Origin: UBA5314 sp040217815
GTDB taxonomy: Bacteria; Bacillota; Syntrophomonadia; Syntrophomonadales; Syntrophomonadaceae
Assembly: GCA_040217815.1 (NCBI GenBank)
Contig: JBEHWI010000014.1
Span: 25,053-89,052 of the forward strand
Reading direction: 5' to 3'
Length of the DNA: 64,000 nt
The translations under genes and the position numbers were made by a program. A model generated the notes under the pieces. It saw only the letters and a program-made list of their open reading frames with translations, was not told the DNA's origin and did not search any database. Shown here piece by piece: positions 58,818 to 64,000 of this stretch; position 1 is the first letter of the stretch; every line of letters starts with the position of its first letter.

Positions 58818-59624
58818 TTAATGCTGGCAGTGCGCACAGTAATGGGTGCTTCTGCCCCCCAGGCGCATCCTTTCTAGCGGTCTGTTGCAAGTGGGGCAGG
58901 GTTCACGGAAACGGCCATAGACCTTCAAATGGTCCTGAAAGCCGCCCATCTGGTTATACCCGTCCCGGAAATCGCGAAAGGTGGTACCCCGCTGTTCAAT
59001 ACCCTGGCTAAGAACCTTTTTGATGGCTTTGACCAGAACTTCAATCTCCTTGCGGATTAAGCTGCTGGAGGCCCGGTCAGGAAGTATGCCTGCTATAAAA
59101 AGAGCTTCATCGGCGTAGATATTTCCTATTCCGGAAATCAAACGCTGATCGAGCAGCAGGGTTTTGATGGCTATCTTGCGGCCCTTCAATGCCTTCTCCA
59201 GATAATCCGTATTAAATGCCCGCGACAAGGGCTCAACTCCCAGGCGGCTAAAGAAGTCGCGGGCGTCTTTAACCAGCCAGACTCCGCCAAAACGGCGGGC
59301 ATCCTGGTAGACCAGCACCGCTTCATTGCTTAAATAAATAACCAGGTGTACATGGGCCGCCTCGATCTGACCCGGTTCCTCCACCTGATAAAACCGGCCG
59401 CTCATACCCATATGCAGGATCAAATGCCCCCCGCTGCTCAAGACCAGATTCAGGTACTTGCCCCGCCGCTTTACCTCCTGAATGGACAAGTCGTTTAATT
59501 CAGCAACCTCAAAATCGGCCCGGCGAATTATATCCGGTCGTTTAACCTCAACTTTCACGATACGGGCTCCCTGGTGGCATGCCAGGCAGCTTCGGATGGT
59601 TTCGACTTCAGGCAGTTCCGGCAT
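58818..59624 (-). CDS. mutM: Formamidopyrimidine-DNA glycosylase
   Basis: This 268-residue repair enzyme begins PELPEVETIR, where P2 and E3 are catalytic, has K57 region RRGKYLNLVLSSG and the C-terminal zinc finger CPTCNRPLERMRLGGRSTHYCAHC. It removes 8-oxoguanine and formamidopyrimidines from DNA. GAGAGGGAG precedes the ATG. polA lies upstream on the same strand with a small plus-strand gene between them. Confidence 0.96.
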   Translation of the reverse strand: MPELPEVETIRSCLACHQGARIVKVEVKRPDIIRRADFEVAELNDLSIQEVKRRGKYLNLVLSSGGHLILHMGMSGRFYQVEEPGQIEAAHVHLVIYLSNEAVLVYQDARRFGGVWLVKDARDFFSRLGVEPLSRAFNTDYLEKALKGRKIAIKTLLLDQRLISGIGNIYADEALFIAGILPDRASSSLIRKEIEVLVKAIKKVLSQGIEQRGTTFRDFRDGYNQMGGFQDHLKVYGRFREPCPTCNRPLERMRLGGRSTHYCAHCQH

Positions 59625-59704
59625 AGACTTGTCTCCCTCTCATACATTAAATTGCAGCTAATGGCTGTCCTGTATATAATTGTAACCAGAGGAGGTGATG
59701 CTAA

Positions 59705-59884
59705 TTGACCAGAAAATACAGAGGCAACATGCTGGCTGCCCTTGCTCCCCTACAGATCATTTTGATCTGCAGTCTGGTTGATCATATCGGCCTGTGGATT
59801 GTCCCCATCACCTGCGGTATATTTACAGCCTCCCTGCTCTGGTATGTAGGGCTGGATGCACTCAAAGAGCTGCATTTAGGTTAA
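59705..59884 (+). CDS. Small two-span membrane protein (59 residues)
   Basis: A perfect ribosome site GAGGAGGTGATG lies before TTG 59705, and the frame runs for 59 residues (MTRKYRGNMLAALAPLQII and on) to TAA 59884. Two hydrophobic segments, residues 9-27 and 31-48, suggest a hairpin in the membrane with polar ends. It stops one base from the polA stop (convergent). Its size hides it from ordinary gene calls. I do not recognise the family. Confidence 0.7.
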   Translation: MTRKYRGNMLAALAPLQIILICSLVDHIGLWIVPITCGIFTASLLWYVGLDALKELHLG

Positions 59885-59885
59885 A

Positions 59886-62492
59886 TTAGAGTTTTAAATC
59901 CTGCATATCATACCAGTTGCTCCCGACCTTGACCGTCACCTCCAGGGGAACCGCCAGTTGATAAGCCCCTTCCATGGCTTCCTTCAAAAGCCTGGCCACC
60001 GCCTCCAGTTCAGCACTAGGAGCCTCCAGGACCAGTTCGTCATGCACCTGTAAAAGCATCCGGGCTTCAAATCCCTGCTCCTTCAAGGCCTGGTCGACCT
60101 TGATCATAGCCAGTTTGATAATGTCAGCCGAACTGCCCTGAACCGGCGTGTTCAAGGCCATGCGCTGGGCGTTGGCCTGGATCATGCGGTTGCTGGCATT
60201 GAGATCTGGCAGATAGCGGCGCCTCTTTAAGACCGTTTCCACATAACCGTATTGGCGGCCTAAATCCACAATGTCCCGCATGTAATTGCGCACCCCGGGA
60301 TAACTGTCCAAATAGTTGTCAATATACCGGCGGGCTTCCTTGCGGCTTACCCCGGTATCTCGGGCCAGACCGAAGTCGCTTATCCCGTAGATGATTCCAA
60401 AATTAACCGCCTTGGCCCGGCGCCGCAAGTCGGCGGTGACTTCTTCCAAGGGCACATGGAATATCTCCGAGGCGGTTCGCTGGTGAATATCCACCCCTTG
60501 CTTGAATGTGTCAATCAGGATTTCATCCTGGCTGATATGGGCCAGGCAGCGCAGGTCGATCTGAGAATAATCGGCTGCCACAATCAACCAGTCCGGCTCA
60601 CCGGGTACAAAGGCCTTGCGGATGCGCCGCCCTTCCTCCATCTTTATGGGGATGTTCTGCAGGTTGGGCTCTACGCTGGAAAGACGGCCGGTGGCGGTTT
60701 GGGCCTGCTTGAATATGGTGTGCACCCGGCCACTGACCGGGTGAATTAAACCCTGCAGGGCATCAACATAGGTTGATTTTAATTTGGCCAGCTGCCGGTA
60801 GTTTAGTATGTGGGGGATAATTTCATGGTCGTCATACAATTCCTCCAGGACCTCGGCACCGGTTCCATAGCCGGTTTTGGTCTTTTTAAGCACCCGTAAA
60901 CCCAGGTCTTCAAAAAGCACCTGCCCCAGCTGGCGCGGCGAGTTGATATTGAATGGATGTCCGGCCAGGCTGTAGATTCGGGCTTCGGAAGAGCTTATTC
61001 GCTCCGCCAATTCCAGCGATAGGACTTCCAGGGTGGCTTTATCCACTTTTATCCCGCTGAATTCCATTTGGGCTAGAATGTCCGAAACCGGCATTTCCAT
61101 GTCCGCGAGCAGGGCCAACAGCTCTTCCGGCGTTTCACCTTGCATGTGTTCGAATGCCTTTTCCAGGTAATACACCTGCTGGTCGCAGCGTTTTTTATCG
61201 ATGTGCAGATCAAGGTGTTTTAATAAAACTGAAGCCAGCTCGTCACCTACGAAGGCCGGGTCGTTTACATAGGCCAAAAGCAGGGTGTCTCCGGCTACTC
61301 CCTTCAGATCCATTCCCTGGTTCATCAGGGCCACCCGGGCAAACTTGGCGTTGTGGACAGTCTTTTTTACGTCTTCGCTTTCCAGCAAGGGGCGCAGCCA
61401 CTGAAGGGCATGCAGATCCTTATCCAGGGGCAAATGGTGCACGCTTCCCTCCAGCTCCATGTAAACCCCCTGCAGGTGGGACCACATCGGATGATGGTAG
61501 TCGCTACTAAGTATCATCCCCAAGTTCTTCCCGCTCGCTTTGGTCCAAAAGGCGAAGACCTCCTCCGCGCTGTTCAAGGTAATGACCCCGGGTTCTTCAA
61601 GGGCCCCGGCCTGGTCGCCGGGCCGAGCCGCGGGCAGGCTGTTCAGAAGGCTGGTAAACTCCATCATCTTGTATAGGCGCACCACCGCTTCCCTATCCAT
61701 ATCACCCCGACCAAACTCCTCCCAATTGCAGGTCAGGTCCATATCCCGCACGATGGTGGCCAGGTGATGGCTCAAGTAGGCCTGTTCTTTAAACTCCGCC
61801 AATTTATCGCGCAGCTTGGCATTGGCCACCATATCCAGGCATGCATAGAGATTATCGAGGCTGCCAAACTCCTTGACCAGTTTAATGGCGGTCTTGGGGC
61901 CGATGCCGGGGACCCCGGGTATGTTGTCCGATGTATCACCCATCAAGGCCTTGATCTCTATCATCTTGTCCGGTCCCACTTCCCATTTGGCCTTGACTTG
62001 CTCCGGCCCATAGACTTCAATTTCGCTTATGCCTTTTTTAGTCATATATACCCGGGTGGCGTCCGAAACCAGCTGCAGCGTATCGCTGTCCCCGGTTACG
62101 ATTACCGTTTCTATGTCTTCCTGCTCGGCCTTTTGGCTCAGGGTGCCAATGATGTCGTCTGCTTCAAAGCCCGCCACTTCCATCCACTTGACCCCCAGGG
62201 CGGTTAGCACCTGGCGCACCAGGCCAAACTGAGGGCGCAACTCTTCTGGCGGGCTGCTGCGGTTAGCCTTGTACGAATCGTATGTTTCGCTGCGGAAGGT
62301 CTGCCGGTCCTTATCAAAAGCGACCACCAGGTACTGCGGATCTACCTGAGCTAAAACCCGGTTGAACATGGTCAAAAATCCATAAACCGCGTTGGTGAAA
62401 ATACCTTCATTGGTATGTAGGAGGGGAAGCGCGTAAAAAGCTCTAAATAAGAGGCTGTTGCCATCGATCAACATAAGTTTTTTCTTTTCCAC
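59886..62492 (-). CDS. polA: DNA polymerase I
   Basis: This protein of about 868 residues has the 5'-3' nuclease (LMLIDGNSLLFRAFYALP, GDTSDNIPGVPGIGPKTA), a 3'-5' exonuclease-like domain at about 300-460, and the polymerase (DYSQIDLRCLAHIS, RRRAKAVNFGIIYG, QVHDELVLEAP). In the exonuclease-like domain the DxE of motif I is missing (LGMILSSDYHHP), while N-x-K and a later D remain, so proofreading is probably lost, as in Bacillus Pol I. GTG 62492 is preferred over GTG 62501 for its spacing to AGGA. Confidence 0.95.
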   Translation of the reverse strand: MEKKKLMLIDGNSLLFRAFYALPLLHTNEGIFTNAVYGFLTMFNRVLAQVDPQYLVVAFDKDRQTFRSETYDSYKANRSSPPEELRPQFGLVRQVLTALGVKWMEVAGFEADDIIGTLSQKAEQEDIETVIVTGDSDTLQLVSDATRVYMTKKGISEIEVYGPEQVKAKWEVGPDKMIEIKALMGDTSDNIPGVPGIGPKTAIKLVKEFGSLDNLYACLDMVANAKLRDKLAEFKEQAYLSHHLATIVRDMDLTCNWEEFGRGDMDREAVVRLYKMMEFTSLLNSLPAARPGDQAGALEEPGVITLNSAEEVFAFWTKASGKNLGMILSSDYHHPMWSHLQGVYMELEGSVHHLPLDKDLHALQWLRPLLESEDVKKTVHNAKFARVALMNQGMDLKGVAGDTLLLAYVNDPAFVGDELASVLLKHLDLHIDKKRCDQQVYYLEKAFEHMQGETPEELLALLADMEMPVSDILAQMEFSGIKVDKATLEVLSLELAERISSSEARIYSLAGHPFNINSPRQLGQVLFEDLGLRVLKKTKTGYGTGAEVLEELYDDHEIIPHILNYRQLAKLKSTYVDALQGLIHPVSGRVHTIFKQAQTATGRLSSVEPNLQNIPIKMEEGRRIRKAFVPGEPDWLIVAADYSQIDLRCLAHISQDEILIDTFKQGVDIHQRTASEIFHVPLEEVTADLRRRAKAVNFGIIYGISDFGLARDTGVSRKEARRYIDNYLDSYPGVRNYMRDIVDLGRQYGYVETVLKRRRYLPDLNASNRMIQANAQRMALNTPVQGSSADIIKLAMIKVDQALKEQGFEARMLLQVHDELVLEAPSAELEAVARLLKEAMEGAYQLAVPLEVTVKVGSNWYDMQDLKL

Positions 62493-62565
62493 TCTAAACA
62501 CATCCTAGCCAAGTAATAAAAAGGTTTTCATCTATGATACCATTTATGGCTATATAAACGGAAAA

Positions 62566-62588
62566 GGTATCGAAACCAGTTCGATACC
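62566..62588 (-). terminator. Terminator of the ECF/anti-sigma pair
   Basis: GGTATCGAA (62566-62574) and TTCGATACC (62580-62588) form a 9-base perfect stem. The minus strand continues into TTTTCC. It lies about 30 bases after the anti-sigma stop. Confidence 0.75.
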
Positions 62589-62615
62589 CGAATAAGCTTA
62601 CGTTTTGAACCCCAT

Positions 62616-62963
62616 TTATTCAAGAGGCTTCTTTCTCCATCGATAGAAACGGATAGCTTCGCCCTTCAGGCGGCTTCCCCAGGCCTTGCCCGCTAATACC
62701 CGCAAGTGGCGTCCTACTCCCGGTCGGCTCTGCTCTCTGAAGTGCTCCTCTCTTAAACGGCGGCAGACATCGCTCACCAGGTTGGGCGGAGGAAGCGGGC
62801 AATCCAAGAGCAACATAGCCCGACGTATTCCTCGCACCTTATTGGCATACTGCAGGCACACCGGGCAGACCGCCAGGTGCTCTTCCACCAGCACGGTTTC
62901 GCTCCGGTCGGTCATCTCATCTAAATAGGGAGAGATCAAAGGCCTGACTTTTTTGCATCTCAA
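62616..62963 (-). CDS. Anti-sigma factor (zf-HC2 type), soluble
   Basis: The 115-residue protein has the zinc motif in EEHLAVCPVCLQ (HxxxCxxC) near residue 28 and no membrane span; the C-terminal third is basic (RHLRVLAGKAWGSRLKGEAIRFYRWRKK). It starts at TTG 62963 with AGGGGGC upstream, 44 bases after the sigma gene. It should bind the ECF sigma in the cytoplasm. Without a membrane helix it may sense redox or zinc directly, as ZAS-type anti-sigmas do; that is inference. Confidence 0.8.
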   Translation of the reverse strand: MRCKKVRPLISPYLDEMTDRSETVLVEEHLAVCPVCLQYANKVRGIRRAMLLLDCPLPPPNLVSDVCRRLREEHFREQSRPGVGRHLRVLAGKAWGSRLKGEAIRFYRWRKKPLE

Positions 62964-63007
62964 AAGAATACGCCCCCTGCTTAAAAGCCCCTTAAGGAAA
63001 TTGTCTT

Positions 63008-63574
63008 TTAACCGGTAAATTTATCCCTGAACACCATTCTGGCCCGGCTCAAGCGAGACTTAACGGTTCCCACCGAACATTTCAGAACATCGGCAATCTC
63101 AGCATAGCTCAGATCCATAATGTCCCTTAAGACTAGAATGGCTTTATAATCGGGTTTTAATTTATCCAATTGACTCTGTATGTATTGGGAAAATTCCTTC
63201 TGTTCGTATATCTGGTCAGCAGTGGGGGCCTGGTCAATTAACTCCTTTTCTACCTCCTCTCCCCCCCTGGTATTGAGTGGTTCATCCAGGGACAGGGGCA
63301 ATATTCGGCGTTTTCTTCGCCTCAGCTCATCGAGGCAAACGTTGGTGGTCACCCTGTACAACCAGGTGCTAAAGCTAGAATCGCCTTTGAAAGTTCCCAG
63401 GGAGCGGTAAGCTTTTAGAAAAGCTTCCTGGGCCATATCGTAAGCGTCCTCCTCATTTCCCATATACCTGAACGTCAGGGCGTAAACCTTATTCTGATAC
63501 TTTAAAACGATCTCCTCAAAAGCTTCGGCATCACCTAAAAGGCTCCTTTTGAGCAATTGCTCCTCAGAAGTCAT
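63008..63574 (-). CDS. ECF RNA polymerase sigma factor (SigW/SigE-like)
   Basis: The 188-residue protein has region 2 (YALTFRYMGNEEDAYDMAQEAFLKAYRSLGTFKG, FSTWLYRVTTNVCLDELRRRKR) and region 4 (YKAILVLRDIMDLSYAEIADVLKCSVGTVKSRLSRAR), the sequence seen in SigW and RpoE types. ATG 63574 has TGAGGAG upstream. It is co-transcribed with the anti-sigma gene. No clear ECF-type promoter is recognised in the 340 bases upstream. Confidence 0.93.
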   Translation of the reverse strand: MTSEEQLLKRSLLGDAEAFEEIVLKYQNKVYALTFRYMGNEEDAYDMAQEAFLKAYRSLGTFKGDSSFSTWLYRVTTNVCLDELRRRKRRILPLSLDEPLNTRGGEEVEKELIDQAPTADQIYEQKEFSQYIQSQLDKLKPDYKAILVLRDIMDLSYAEIADVLKCSVGTVKSRLSRARMVFRDKFTG

Positions 63575-63866
63575 CAGTATTCTCCTCAACCAGCAAACTG
63601 TGGCAGATAGTCTGGTTTTTGCCTATTTTTAACCATATCAATAGTTTATTCATCATTTTCGACGCGATGCTTCGATTTCCTTTCTTTTTCACCTGTCTAA
63701 TGTTAGTACTGCAAGGTAATTTATACTGCAATGGCATCACATGACCAGGGGAGAACAATTCTGTAAGGAAGGTAATTGGGAGCAACTCCCGGCAAAAGGA
63801 AGGAAATAGTCCAGGCTTCTAATAGACGCCCCGCCGTTATATTGCCGCGATTAAGGAAAGACGGCC
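63575..63866. other. Intergenic region between the sigma gene and tRNA-Leu
   Basis: Divergent control region of the sigma factor and tRNA genes. Apart from the tRNA promoter I see no gene or clear hairpin. Confidence 0.5.
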
Positions 63867-63895
63867 TTGACAAGTGATCTTGAGGCCATTATAAT
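63867..63895 (+). promoter_or_regulatory. tRNA-Leu promoter
   Basis: TTGACA (63867-63872) and TATAAT (63890-63895), both perfect, are 17 bases apart and lie 20 bases before the tRNA. Confidence 0.9.
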
Positions 63896-63914
63896 AATTT
63901 TGCATTGTATTTAG

Positions 63915-63999
63915 GCCAGAGTGTCGGAATTGGCAGACGAGCGCGACTCAAAATCGTGTGCCGCGAGGCGTGTGGGTTCGAGTCCCACCTCTGGCACCA
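63915..63999 (+). tRNA. tRNA-Leu (anticodon CAA)
   Basis: The 85-base tRNA has the acceptor arms GCCAGAG and CTCTGGC, the loop CTCAAAA with anticodon CAA at 63949-63951, a class II variable arm (GCCGCGAGGCG region), GGTTCGAGTCCC for the T arm and an encoded CCA end. It reads UUG codons. Confidence 0.95.
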
Positions 64000-64000
64000 A

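Noticed and set aside
63564..63785. 73-codon minus-strand frame upstream of the ECF sigma gene
   Set aside because: It overlaps the sigma gene start, has no ribosome site and resembles nothing known.

Overview
The window is about 64 kb of a chromosome of moderate G+C content, packed with genes mostly on the minus strand. It most likely comes from a strictly anaerobic, spore-forming member of the Clostridia, probably close to the Syntrophomonadales. The pointers are AGGAGG-type ribosome sites with frequent GTG and TTG starts, a sporulation-type YtaF protein, beta-oxidation genes behind a sigma-54 promoter, a 4-hydroxybutyryl-CoA dehydratase family enzyme, many Fe-S proteins and an hgcAB pair. 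The organism assignment is inference from gene content; no rRNA gene is present.

Layout. 1-1300: a crotonase and the start of a thiolase behind a -24/-12 promoter. 1.5-10 kb: a MerR regulator with a VIT/vWA protein; an XdhC, FmdE and DUF364 operon with a terminator-containing leader; an orphan CHASE4/PAS histidine kinase; a cysteine-less FmdE-like protein. 10.2-13.6 kb: a large secreted CARDB-type protein. 13.9-15.7 kb: a three-gene operon of a MarR-type regulator with a cysteine-rich tail, hgcA and hgcB, the gene pair for mercury methylation, with a near-ideal operator over its promoter. 15.9-26.6 kb: a sulfur island (metY, two cysteine desulfurases, iscU, an IscR-like regulator, nadA, fdhD, metA, larE, mnmA, cysK). 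26.8-34.3 kb: AbfD-like dehydratase, tcdA, an aconitase-family hydratase, a second cysK and a CymR-like regulator. 34.3-41.7 kb: a MutS2-like protein without Smr, a methyltransferase, neuC with a broken aminotransferase behind it, a DUF6385 protein and a membrane glycosyltransferase. 42.4-45.5 kb: a PilZ protein, then an ECF sigma, anti-sigma and bactofilin-like operon. 45.8-55.1 kb: small zinc and Fe-S proteins, an FAD oxidoreductase, the TPM/LemA pair, an MBL hydrolase, a radical SAM protein, a RAYT transposase, signal peptidase I and structured repeats. 55.1-64 kb: a peptide-binding protein, lytic transglycosylase, coaE, ytaF, mutM, a 59-residue membrane protein, polA, another anti-sigma/ECF pair and tRNA-Leu(CAA).

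How the genes fit together. The 15.9-26.6 kb stretch gathers cysteine and methionine synthesis (CysK, MetA, MetY) with sulfur mobilisation (two NifS-type enzymes, IscU) and users of that sulfur (MnmA for tRNA, LarE for a nickel cofactor, FdhD for formate dehydrogenase, NadA as an Fe-S enzyme). The Rrf2 regulators divide into an Fe-S type (three cysteines) beside nifS/iscU and a cysteine-poor CymR type beside the second cysK. hgcAB lies directly next to this island. Molybdenum or tungsten enzyme maturation is suggested by XdhC, FmdE and FdhD.

The strongest leads are the hgcAB operon with its own regulator and operator, the attenuator-like leader before xdhC, the sigma-54 promoter of the beta-oxidation genes, a 257-bp element with 23-bp perfect terminal inverted repeats at 53.2 kb, and a related structured repeat at 46.1 kb.
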